Origin: Ceratopteris richardii
Taxonomy: Eukaryota > Streptophyta > Polypodiopsida > Polypodiales > Pteridaceae
Assembly: GCA_020310875.1 (NCBI GenBank)
Contig: CM035417.1
Location: 85,581,917 to 85,645,916, forward strand
Length of the DNA: 64,000 nt
Direction: 5' to 3'
The notes beneath the pieces are model-generated. The model was not told the DNA's origin. It was given only the letters and a program-made list of their open reading frames with translations, and searched no databases. The position numbers were made by a program, and so were the translations under genes. Below, piece by piece: positions 51,201 through 62,523 of the stretch (positions within the stretch are counted from its first letter, which is position 1; every line of letters begins with the position of its first letter).

Positions 51201-52481
51201 ATGAGGGGGGTGCATGGGGGAGGGTGGGGATGAGGGGGGCGCATGGGGGAGGGTGGGGTGACAGAGGCTCTTACGGGGGAGGGAGGGGTTGAGAGGGGGA
51301 GGGTGGGGTGAGAGGGGCGCATGGGGGAGGGTGGGGTGAGAGAGGCTCTTAAGGGGGAGGGAGGGGTTGAGAGGGGGAGGGTGGGGATGAGGGGGGCGCA
51401 TGGGGGAGGGTGGGGTTGAGGGGGGTGCATGGGAGAGAGTGGGGATGAGGGGGGCGCATGGGGGAGGGTGGGGTGAGAGAGGCTCTTACGGGGGAGGGAG
51501 GGGTTGAGAGGGGGAGGGTGGGGTGAGGGGGGCGCATGGGGGAGGGTGGGGATGAGGGGGGCGCATGGGGGAGGGTGGGGTTGAGGGGGGCGCATGGGGG
51601 AGGGTGGGGATGAGGGGGGCGCATGGGGGAGGGTGGGGTGAGAGAGGCTCTTACGGGGGAGGGAGGGGTTGAGAGGGGGAGGGTGGGGTGAGGGGGGCAC
51701 ATGGGGGAGGGTGCGGATGAGGGGGGCGCATGGGGGAGGGTGTGGATGAGGGGGGCGCATGGGGGAGGGTGGGGTGAGAGAGGCTCTTACGGGGGAGGGA
51801 GGGGTTGAGAGGGGAAGGGTGGGGATGAGGGGGGCGCATGGGGGAGGGTGGGGTTGAGGGGGGCGCATGGGGGAGAGTGGGGTGAGAGAGGCTCTTACGG
51901 GGAGGGAGGGGTTGAGAGGGGGAGGGTGGGGTGAGAGGGGCACACGGGGGAGGGTGGGGTTGAGAGGGGGAGGGTGGGGTGAGAGAGGCTCATACGGGGG
52001 AGGGAGGGGTTGAGAGGGGGAGGGTGGGGATGAGGGGGGGCGCATGGGGGAGAGTGGGGTTGAGGGGGGCGCATGGGGGAGGGTGGGGATGAGGGGGCGC
52101 ATGGGGGAGGGTGGGGTGAGAGAGGCTCTTCCGGGGGAGGGAGGGGTTGAGAGGGGGAGGGTGGGGATGAGGGGGGCTCATGGGGGAGGGTGGGGTTGAG
52201 GGGGGCACATGGGGGAGGGTGGGGATGAGGGGGGCGCATGGGGAAATGGTGCCATGGTGTGCGAAAAGGGGCCATGGCTTTGGCACCCATTGCGGAAAGC
52301 TCTACTGCACGTTGCTATAGGGGTGCCAAGAACAAATGAAGTTTCATCTGGAACAGGTGCAAGAAAAGACCATCGGCCCTTCGAACTCCTCATGAGCTTA
52401 CTCCCCTCGATATGTGAAAGAAGGAGCTTGCCCGACCCAAGTGGAAGGCATAGTGAGAGAGGAAAAAAAAAGACTACTACA
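48209..52481 (-). repeat. 3' LTR (left), 4273 bp
   Basis: It starts TGTAGAGGAGGTATTGGGGT and ends AGACTACTACA. It contains about 1.2 kb of single-copy sequence, a GT-rich transition (49300-49480) and the G-rich minisatellite (about 49500-52240), then 240 bp of single-copy sequence. It is longer than the other LTR by about 650 bp, mainly from minisatellite copy number. Confidence 0.95.
49490..52245 (+). repeat. G-rich minisatellite in the left LTR
   Basis: The basic unit of about 27-30 bp is GGGGGGCGCATGGGGGAGGG plus TGGGGATGA. A variant with GAGAGAGGCTCTTACGGGGG recurs about 18 times, every 80-165 bp. Nearly all G lie on the plus strand, which is antisense to the retrotransposon. The Pro/His/Ser/Leu-rich minus-strand frames (up to 335 codons) are its translation. 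Confidence 0.95.
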
Positions 52482-52618
52482 GACCCGCACATCAAGCTTT
52501 TGCACCGTCCCTGGTGCAATTTCTTCCTTATTCTGCTTATTTCAAAGAGATCTAGTTATACTGTAATTACTGTAAAGAAATACGGTATGTACAAGGGGTG
52601 GAGTGCTTTCATTTTGAC
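52482..52618 (-). other. Spacer between pol stop and 3' LTR
   Basis: 137 bp. A polypurine tract is expected here next to the LTR, but the minus strand reads GCTTGATGTGCGGGTC before the LTR, which is not a clear purine run. Confidence 0.4.
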
Positions 52619-55600
52619 CTATTTTAGATACTTCTTCACCCTAGAGATGTTGACCAAGGGAATCCTTTTACCCTGCAGATCTTCCAGATGCACAGCGCCA
52701 TGTGGCAATACCTTGATTACCTTATAAGGTCCTATCCACTTGGGTGCCAATTTAGTTTGAATTGGTGGAACCTGATGTACTAAAACCATAGACCCTTCTT
52801 GAACTTCATTGGATCTCAGATACCTGTCATGCATTCTCTTGCGCTCTTCTTGTGTCGCTAGAAGTCTTTGCATTGCCCCTTCTCTGTACTCTTCTAATGC
52901 CACCAATCTCTGAATGGGGTGTTCAATTCCGATGGTTGTGATTCCTATTTCCTTTCTGATAATGAACTTAAATGGGGCCAATGCCTCTTTTCCATGTACT
53001 AAACGGAATGGAGTCTCGCCTGTTGTTCCCCTCTTCGTGGTTCTAAAAGCCCAAATTGCTCCAATTAGTGCTAGCGGCCAAGAGCTTTGATGATCAAAAG
53101 ATAATTTGCGAAGTAGTCCAATCAAAATCTTATTGGAACTCTCTGCTTGGCCATTTGCCCTTGGGTAATAGGCACAAGACTTTTTATGGAAGATTTTGTA
53201 CCTGTCAAATATAAACTGGAGCAATTGATTTACAAAATGTGTGCCCCTATCACTAGTAATTTCCAGTGGGCAACCAAATCTTGAGAAAATACGTTTATAC
53301 ATAAATTTAGCTATTGTTAAAGCGGTGCAGTCCACAGTAGCTTTAGCCTCTATCCATTTAGTGTCATAACATGTGGCCATCAAAATATACTTTTTACCTC
53401 CTGGTTGACCAGTTGGGCTAATAGGCCCTATGAAATCAAGACCCCATCGTTCAAATGGAAGCCATCCGGTAGATATGACTAATGGTTGGAAATTCAATTT
53501 GGTTGGCGCGGGAGCACACCTCTGGCAGACGTGGCATTCTTTTGCAAACTTGATGGCATCTTTGAAAATATGAGGCCACCATAACCCTTTGTGGATGATT
53601 CTATGAGCCAATTCTTCCCCCTTTAGATGTCCTTCATTGTGTGCAGCCTCTAGCAGAAGATTTACCTCCTCTGGATAGACACACCTTCTCAATATATCAT
53701 CTTGACAGTATTTATATAAATTTCCATTTGTAAGAGAATATGCTTTAGTTTTTAGGAGCAATCTTCTCTTTTCTACAGGTGTCAAGTGTTCTGGGATCTT
53801 TCCAGTAGTCAGAACATGGAGAATTTCGTCATACCAACCAGTCCGAGTCGCTACTAGAAAAAGATTGCTATCCACCAATTCATCATTAATACCTGTTGCC
53901 TTTTCGCTCATTGCCGTCCTGGACACTTGATCTGCCATGTAGTGCTCTTTTCGTGGCTTAATATGAATATCAAAATTAAATTCTTGAAATAGGAGTAACC
54001 ATCTCCAGATCCTTTCAGCTACTCTAGGCTTGTTCATCAAATACTTCAAGGGCTGATGATCAGAAATAACAATAAAATGTACACCAAGGAGATAGTGTCG
54101 GAACTTCTGAAGAGCAAATACGATAGCCAAACCTTCTCTTTCGGTCGTACTATAATTCCTTTCAGCTTGGTTGAGTAGTCTGCTGGCATAGGAGATAGGT
54201 CTATCAACCTTATGTGATGATGGTTGAGCTAGAACTGCACCAACAGCATGAAGACTAGCATCTGTATGCACATGAAATTCCAATGACCAATTAGGAACAC
54301 TTAAAAGTGGAGCAGTACATAGCCTCAACTTTAGTTCACAAAATGCTTTGTCAGCTTCAACACTCCATGAGAAAGGGACCTTTTTGCTGGTAAGCCTTGA
54401 CAAGGGCTTAGCAATTTCCGAATACATCCTAATGAATCTTCTGTGATACCCTGCATGGCCTAGGAAACTTTGCACTTCTTTTGGGCTTTGTGGAATAGGC
54501 ATGGAAAGAATAGCTGTAACCTTTGCAGGATCAACAGTTATGCCTTCAGCAGATACTATGTGACCAAGAAGAGTGCCCTTAGTGACCAAAAAGTGACATT
54601 TATCCGGATTTAATTTCAAACCTGTTTTGAGACATTGCTCAAATATTTCTTTTAGATTTTCCAAATGGTCATGGAAATCTTGAACTGCTGCTCTTTTATC
54701 TGTACCTGAAAATACTGAAAAGTCATCCATGAAGATGCGTAGAAAGGTTGTTAACCATTTGCCCAATATCAGATACATCGTTCTATTAAATGAAGCTGGC
54801 GCATTCTTCAAACCAAAAGCCATGCGAGTATAGACATAAGTGCCCCAGGGAGTGATAAAGGCTGTTTTGTCCCTATCGTCAGGATGGATCACTATCCGAT
54901 TGTAGCCACTAAAACCATCCAAGAAACTATACAAAGTGTGACCAGCTACTTCCTAAAGTACTTGCTCTGTGAAGGGCTGAGGAAATCCATCTTGAACAGT
55001 CACTTTATTCAAAGCACGGAAATCAACACATACTCTTATTTTTCCACTATTTTTCTTGGGTACAATAACCATGGAAGAAAGCCACCTGGAATGTTCTATT
55101 GGAACAATTACACCGGCTTCTTCTAGTTTTGTAATTTCTGCTTTTACAGCCTCTGCATATTTCGGATTGAGTCGATATGGTCTACTTCTTACTGGCGCGG
55201 CTCCCTCAACTAAGGGTATCTGATGTAACCCAAGCTCTTCTGGTATTCCTGTTAGATCTTTGTAGGACCATGCGAAGACACTTTTATAGGCAAAAAGCAA
55301 AGCAGTTACCTTCTGTAGTAAAGGAGGATAATGCCACAACCAGGATGCCAAGTGAACCATTTGAGGGTTCTCTTCATCCCCTAAATTTACTTCTTGAACC
55401 AATGTTTCAGGACTGGTCTTGCTTGAGAAATCATCTCCACTATATGCAGGAGTGGATTTTAATTTATATTCTGCAACATGTTCTTTCACCCATCCTTGAG
55501 GTATATCTGCAAAAGGAAGATCTTCTCTGCTCTTAGGTTCATAATCTTCCCTCTCTGATACTTTTATATTGGTTGCCTCCTCAAAGCTTGTATTTTCCTT

Positions 55601-55939
55601 AAATTGCTCATTCTTCAACACCTTGTGGTCTTCATTGCCCTTTTCTGTAATTTCCATATCTACAACTTCTTCCTCAATTTCATTGATCTCCACTGTGCAA
55701 CACTCTGCACTTCCCATCATCCAATTTAACAATGTATCATCTTCTTGGGGTAGAGAGGGCATTACCTGAGTATCCACGGTATATCCAGTGGTTTTTCCTG
55801 AATCAACTCCTTCTTCCAAGTGTAGTTGCAGTTGGCTATTGGTGCTTGTTGAAATCCATAGTTTATTTTTCCCCCAATCTTGCAAAGCTTTTGCTTGTCT
55901 CAGCCAAGGTCTCCCCAGGAGCAAAGGATAGGAAGTCTC
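52619..55939 (-). pseudogene. Ty3/gypsy pol: end of protease, RT, RNase H, integrase
   Basis: The frame continues from gag through TAG at 55940-55942. The first part (55924-54956) has LLGRPWLRQAKALQDW, the end of the protease region, then the RT start (IPLVEGAAPVRSRPYRLNPK, SGKIRVCVDFRALNK). A TAG at 54953-54955 interrupts it. The second part (54934-52619, 771 codons) has the RT core (YSFLDGFSGYNRI, MAFGLKNAPASF, FMDDFSVF), RNase H (VHTDASLHAVGAVLAQ, STTEREGLAIVFAL, SDHQPLKYL), integrase zinc region (HNEGHLKGEELAHRIIHKG with CHVCQRC), the catalytic core aspartates and glutamate (GLDFIG, SDRGTHF, NGQAESSNK) and a C-terminal GPYKVI region. Catalytic residues are all visible; only the stops are disabling. 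No chromodomain follows. Confidence 0.95.
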
Positions 55940-57930
55940 CTATGGAAGTGCAATAACAACAAAATCCAACACAAAGTGGCAACCCTGTACTATCATCCGT
56001 ACCTTTTCAATAATGCCCAGTGGCGCAACCCGATGTTGATCTGCCAATGTAACTGTAAATGGTGCCATTTTAGTGGGGTTCAAATTTAGCTTCTTCATTG
56101 TAACATCTGGCATCAAATTGATACTAGAGCCTCCATCTATGATCACACCTGTAAGAGCTTCATCCTTTATACAAACTGATAATCTTGAACTTTGGTAGTC
56201 TGCTAAGGGTGTAGGGGGAATATCAACCATGAATCCATCTATACTAGGTGATTGGACTAAGTGAGCAGAGTGTATGATCTTTAGTAAGTCACTTCTTATT
56301 TTTGAATCCATCCTTATAAGTTCATATAGACTAACCTTGTGATGAATACCTTTCAAGATCTGTTCAATGTTTACCTCTGGAGTGTTTTCTTGCAGTCTTG
56401 TTGATTGGTCCCTTATAGTAGTAGCCACCTTTTCATAGGCTCCTTCAATTCTTAATTGGTCCTTCCATCCAGACTTTTTTTCCTCTTCTTTATCCTGAAA
56501 TCCTTGTCGTTCATCTCTATGGGTTGCAGCTGCTTGCCTAGCTCTGGTCATCATGGGCATTGCAGAGGATGAAACGGCATAAGACTGAGTGGTTTTTCCT
56601 TCTTCATGTGGAGAGACTGCAATCATGTGGATCGGAGCCGGACGACCTCTTGGGCAATCCTTGGTATAATGATCTTTAGCCTCTGGACAATGTTGACAGG
56701 GAGGTGCATCTTCTGGAAGAGAACACCTATTTTGCATGTGGCCATATTCACCACAACGATAGCACAACAAGGGTCTATTATATCTAGGCTTTGTAGGCCT
56801 ATTCTCCTCTCTATTAGATGTATTTGAAGTACTAGCATAGTATGAATCGAAAGTTTGAGGGTTACTTCTCTGCTGTGTACCCTTGAGGTAATAACAATCT
56901 CTGGCTTCATGACCATCTTTTCCACAAAATTGACAGCTTACCTTAATAGGGCAATTAGCATTAGAATGTCCATTGTTGTTACAGATTGTACACCAAGTTT
57001 GTCTCCTTATATCCTGAGTGGTCTTCAAATCTTCTAACTCTCGGCGAAGTTGAGCTACTTCATCATCAGTGCGACGCAGTGGTGGCAAGACCTTCTCTTC
57101 TTGTTGATTTTGTTGCATCTTCAATGCTTCCAATTCCCTTCTCAGTTGCTCAATAGGATCCAGATCTGCAGCATACTTTGGTTGTGTATCCCCTTCAAAA
57201 TGTTGCCTTGCTTCTTCAATGCGTGATGCAGCTGCAACAAAATCATTGAGGGTAGCATCCAATCTAAGAGACTCATGAAGCTTCTGTTGAGATGACCTGG
57301 GCAGAGCCTTCTCAATCCACTTTTTAACCAAGAAATCACCTGGAGCATGTGGTAGTCGTGTAACAAGTGCTTTTGTTCTAGTGTGAAGTTCATGAAAGGA
57401 TTCACCTGGCCTTAGCTTCAGGTTCTCTAGCTGGTCTAGAGCTCTTTTTGAGGAATCACTTGGTCGGAATGTCTGCGAGAATGCCACCTTCAGAGCCTCC
57501 CATGTAGTGAACTCGCCATCTGCAATTGACTATACCATTTATCTGCAAGACCCTCCAATGTGGATGGAAAAAGTGCCAACATTGCATCCTCTCTATTCTG
57601 CAGACCTCGTCCACGGCATAAAGAGATGAATCTCCTCACATGATCATCAGCATCCGCATAAGCTTGTCCCTTGAAGGTAGGAAATTTGATGTTTAATCTG
57701 GAGAGTAGATGAGAGAGATCCTCCAATTGTACTGGGGTTTCTTCTGACGTATCTGAGGAGAAGTCTAGAGTTCTCCTATGCCCTTCTTTTGACAATGGTG
57801 TCGCACCCAAATAAATAGACAAATTTAGGGAAGGCAAAGGGGAGGTAGACTCACTAGCCGTGGTTATTGCTAACTTGTTGAGGCTTCTCCGAACACGAAG
57901 AGACTCCTTATCTGCCCGTGTATGGGTCAT
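55940..57930 (-). pseudogene. Ty3/gypsy gag with protease start, frameshifted
   Basis: The start at 57930 (MTHTRADKESLRVRRS) opens 146 codons with the capsid-like FPTFKGQAYADADDHVRRFI and LADKWYSQLQ. A single frameshift near 57510-57530 moves to the second frame, which continues VAFSQTFRPSD and SFHELHTRTKALV. A coiled-coil-like Glu/Leu/Arg stretch precedes four zinc knuckles: CTICNNNGHSNANC, CQFCGKDGHEARDC, CYRCGEYGHMQNRC and a fourth with spacing CX2CX5HX4C. The aspartic protease site reads VIIDGGSSINLM, where DSG or DTG is usual, so the active-site triad is changed. The frame ends at TAG 55940-55942. Four knuckles are more than most plant gypsy Gags have. Confidence 0.9.
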
Positions 57931-58003
57931 GTACCTACTTGCAAATGTAATAGGGCAAAATACCCCTCACAGAAATGCAAAGGTCCCATCGTGCATGCCA
58001 AAC
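57931..58003 (-). other. Leader between 5' LTR and gag, with candidate primer-binding site
   Basis: On the minus strand the LTR end CTCTACA is followed by GTTTGGCATGCACGATGGG. TGGCATGCAC could pair with a tRNA 3' end (CCA), but I cannot match it to a specific tRNA. Confidence 0.4.
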
Positions 58004-61000
58004 TGTAGAGGAGGTACTGGGGTATCCGCTTTTAACAAAAGTAGAAAATGAAAATTAAACACGTCCAGTACATCACCTACTCAAGGGGGGGTTCTCTTTA
58101 CGGAAGTATACCCTTTAACATTTCTGTGAGCAGGTAGATAACACGGATTACACAGAGTGGTAAATACTTTAGAAAATATGGACAACCAATGACCAAGGAA
58201 GACCATACACTTCTTGATTCGAATCAGACGATGATAAGGTTGGGCATAGTGATGCTCAAAAATGCAAGCTTAGGGCTGACAAGCCACCCTAAAAGTATTA
58301 ACTCCAATACAACACATCAGTATAAGGGGCCACTGATATGCAGGCTAACTCAGAACAATACAAATGGTAGAATTTCTCAAGAGTATAGAGGTTAATCAAC
58401 GCACAGACTCACAGAAAAGAAAATAAATCCAAGCTACTCTCTTACACTATAGTGCTCATAGCCCTCCACTGGGAAGCCTACCCTCTGTATACACACTACA
58501 GAGTAGCTCCTACAATAGACTTGAAACCACCAAGTGTAAGAGAGGACTTCTGCACATACGCACGAACCACTGTATCTCTAAAATAGTTGTACCCCAATGA
58601 GCAAAAATCCATTGCTTTTATAGACCTCAATAGGCCAAGAGAGCCTTGCCGAATCTTCACGTCCACTGCTCACGCTCCGGTTGATCTCCCAAAATTAGGG
58701 GGTAGGTCAATTATTCCCTGGACTTGAATTGGACCCTCAAAAATAGGTAGTCACTGCGAATGGTTGGCGGCAACATCTGTTTATCCACTTTTACTTTTAA
58801 CAATTCACTTTTACCTCTTCACTTGCCATCTGAGATTCTCATCTTCCGGGAAATTCAATTGAAGCCGACTGGTCCAACCGCTTGTCCTCATGGAAAGGTC
58901 CATGAATAGCATCTAGGTCATGCCTTGAATTTGTGAATAGAAGGTCATATCTAGGTGTGATATAGAATCCCTTCTGAAGATCAAGAAGAGCCTCTGTATG
59001 AAGCTGTCAAGTGTGGCCCTCACTTTTCACGAACAATGTCTTCATTTACTAGCAAAGAGCCAAGTTGTTCATATGCTTCCATTATCTCATGATCTTCTGC
59101 ATCTTCAGGGCCGTATGTGTGTGGGTGTGGGTGTGTATGAGAATATGTAGCGCATGCGAGGGTGTGTGAATGCAAGTGTGAGTGCAGGTGTGTTTTAGTG
59201 GGTACGTGTGTGTATGTGAGGATGTGTGTGTAAGTGTGGGTGTGCATGTGAATGAGTATGTGTGTGTGTGATGGTGAGGGGGTAGTTGTAAGCGGGATTG
59301 GCGGGTGTATGTGGGGGAAGGTGGGGGAGGGAAGAGGAGAGGGGAGGAGGGGGGTTTGTGGGGGCATGCGGAGGGGGAGAGCGGAGGAGAGGGGAGGAGG
59401 GGGTTTGCAGGGGCATTCGGAGGGGGAGGGCGGAGGAGAGGGGAGGACGGAGGGTGGGGTGAGGGGGGCGCATGGGGGAGGGTGGGGATGAGGGGGGCGC
59501 ATGGGGGAGGGTGGGGTGAGAGGGGCACACGGGGGAGGGTGGGGTTGAGAGGGGGAGGGTGGGGTGAGAGAGGCTCATACGGGAGAGGGAGGGGTTGAGA
59601 GGGGGAGGGTGGGGATGAGGGGGGGCGCATGGGGGAGGGTGGGGTTGAGGGGGGCGCATGGGGGAGGGTGGGGATGAGGGGGCGCATGGGGGAGGGTGGG
59701 GTGAGGGAGGCTCTTACGGGGGAGGGAGGGGTTGAGAGGGGGAGGGTGGGGATGAGGGGGGCTCAAGGGGGAGGGTGGGGTTGAGGGGGGTGCATGGGGG
59801 AGGGTGGGGATGAGGGGGGCGCATGGGGGAGGGTGGGGTGAGAGAGGCTCTTATGGGGGAGGGAGGGGTTGAGAGGGGGAGGGTGGGGTGAGGGGGGCGC
59901 ATGGGGGAGGGTGGGGATGAGGGGGGCGCATGGGGGAGGGTGGGGTTGAGGGGGGCGCATGGGGGAGGGTGGGGTGAGAGAGGCTCTTACGGGGGAGGGA
60001 GGGGTTGAGAGGGGGAGGGTGGGGATGAGGGGGGCTCATGAGGGACGGTGGGGTTGAGGGGGGCGCATGGGGGAGGGTGGGGATGAGGGGGGCGCATGGG
60101 GGAGGGTGGGGTGAGAGAGGCTCTTACGCGGGAGGGAGGGGTTGAGAGGGGGAGGGTGGGGTGAGGGGGGCGCATGGGGGAGGGTGGGGATGAGGGGGGC
60201 GCATGGGGGAGGGTGGGGTTGAGGGGGGCGCATGGGGGAGGGTGGGGATGAGGGGGGCGCATGGGGGAGGGTGGGGTGAGAGAGGCTGTTACGAGGGAGG
60301 GAGGGGTTGAGAGGGGAAGGGTGGGGATGAGGGGGGCGCATGGGGGAGGGTGGAGTTGAGGGGGGCGCATGGGGGAGGGTGGGGATGAGGGGGGCGCATG
60401 GGGGAGGGTGGGGTGAGAGAGGCTCTTACGGGGGAGGGAGGGGTTGAGAGGGGGAGGGTGGGGTGAGGGGGGCGCATGGGGGAGGGTGGGGATGAGGGGG
60501 GCGCATGGGGGAGGGTGGGGTTGAGGGGGGCGCATGGGGGAGGGTGGGGATGAGGGGGGCGCATGGGGGAAGGTGGGGTGAGAGAGGCTCTTACAGGGGA
60601 GGGAGGCGTTGAGAGGGGAAGGGTGGGGATGAGGGGGGCGCATGGGGGAGGGTGGGGATGAGGGGGGCGCATGGGGGAGGGTGGGGTGAGAGAGGCTCTT
60701 ACGGGGGAGGGAGGGGTTGAGAGGGGAAGGGTGGGGATGAGGGGGGCGCATGGGGGAGGGTGGAGTTGAGGGGGGCGCATGGGGGAGGGTGGGGATGAGG
60801 GGGGCGCATGGGGGAGGGTGGGGTGAGAGAGGCTCTTACGGGGGAGGGAGGGGTTGAGAGGGGGAGGGTGGGGTGAGGGGGGCGCATGGGGGAGGGTGGG
60901 GATGAGGGGGGCGCATGGGGGAGGGTGGGGTTGAGGGGGGCGCATGGGGGAGGGTGGGGATGAGGGGGGCGCATGGGGGAGGGTGGGGTGAGAGAGGCTC

Positions 61001-61623
61001 TTACGGGGGAGGGAGGGGTTGAGAGGGGGAGGGTGGGGTGAGGGGGGCGCATGGGGGAGGGTGGGGATGAGGGGGGCGCATGGGGGAGGGTGGGGATGAG
61101 GGGGGCGCATGGGGGAGGGTGGGGTGAGAGAGGCTCTTACGGGGGAGGGAGGGGTTGAGAGGGGGAGGGTGGGGTGAGAGGGGCGCATGGGGGAGGGTGG
61201 GGTTGAGGGGGGCGCATGGGGGAGGGTGGGGATGAGGGGGCGCATGGGGGAGGGTGGGGTGAGAGAGGCTCTTACGGGGGAGGGAGGCGTTGAGAGGGGG
61301 AGGGTCGGGATGAGGGGGGCTCATGGGGGAGGGTGGGGTTGAGGGGGGCGCATGGGGGAGGGTGGGGATGAGGGGCGCGCATGGGGAAATGGTGCCATGG
61401 TGTGCGAAAAGGGGCCATGGCTTTGGCACCCATTGCGGAAAGCTCTACTGCACGTGGCTATAGGGGTGCCAAGAAAAAATGAAGTTTCATCTGGAACAGG
61501 TGCAAGAAAAGACCATCGGCCCTTCGAACTCCTCATGAGCTTACTCCCCTCAATATGTGAAAGAAGGAGCTTGCCCGACCCAAGTGGAAGGCATAGTGAG
61601 AGAGGAAAAAAAAGACTACTACA
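58004..61623 (-). repeat. 5' LTR (right), 3620 bp
   Basis: It starts TGTAGAGGAGGTACTGGGGT and ends AGACTACTACA, with the same layout as the left LTR. It would drive transcription of the element on the minus strand. The single-copy portion includes the 13 bp CTCTGTATACACA (near 58482) missing from the other LTR. Confidence 0.95.
59300..61385 (+). repeat. G-rich minisatellite in the right LTR
   Basis: Same family as 49490-52245, with fewer copies. G-rich on the plus strand. Pro-rich minus-strand frames (up to 318 codons) are its translation. Confidence 0.95.
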
Positions 61624-61628
61624 ATTCT
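61624..61628. repeat. Target-site duplication, right (ATTCT)
   Basis: It matches 48204-48208 and is followed directly by the continuation of the CACTA exon. Confidence 0.97.
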
Positions 61629-61682
61629 CAACCTTCAAAATCGTTTTGGATGGAGTAATGTATCTGTTTCGACACTATTAAG
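61629..61682 (+). pseudogene. CACTA transposase N-terminal exon, copy B, second part
   Basis: This continues the split exon as [17 protein letters not shown] and ends before GTATAAATTT, a usable donor that copy A has lost. In copy A the two parts are joined. Confidence 0.8.
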
Positions 61683-61727
61683 GTATAAATTTCAATTTTC
61701 TATCTATTTATATATATATATGCATAA

Positions 61728-62463
<736 letters not shown>

Positions 62464-62523
62464 TATATATGTATATATATTTATTTACCTTTTTTAATAT
62501 ATCTTTTTTTGATAAACTTACAG

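Larger units (their letters stand above)
48209..61623 (-). mobile_element. Ty3/gypsy LTR retrotransposon, 13.4 kb, complete but coding-defective
   Basis: The two LTRs share their non-repeat parts and end TG...CA (48209-52481 and 58004-61623), with a perfect 5-bp target duplication. Order on the minus strand: LTR, short leader, gag with zinc knuckles, protease, RT, RNase H, integrase, LTR. This is the gypsy order. The integrase C-terminus ends without a chromodomain. It is inserted in an exon of CACTA copy B. The non-repeat LTR parts differ at about 19 of 1,200 bases by hand count plus a 13-bp indel, so the insertion is fairly recent but not fresh. Confidence 0.97.

Noticed and set aside
49490-52245. 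CRISPR-like array of regularly spaced repeats
   Set aside because: Units are contiguous variants without unique spacers, and lie inside LTRs of a plant retrotransposon.
49212-52286. Proline-rich proteins of up to 335 codons (also 59020-61429)
   Set aside because: They are translations of the LTR minisatellite; units shift frame freely and the strand is non-coding repeat.
57950-58003. Named tRNA primer-binding site
   Set aside because: TGGCATGCAC begins 3 bases inside the LTR, but I could not match it to a known plant tRNA 3' end.
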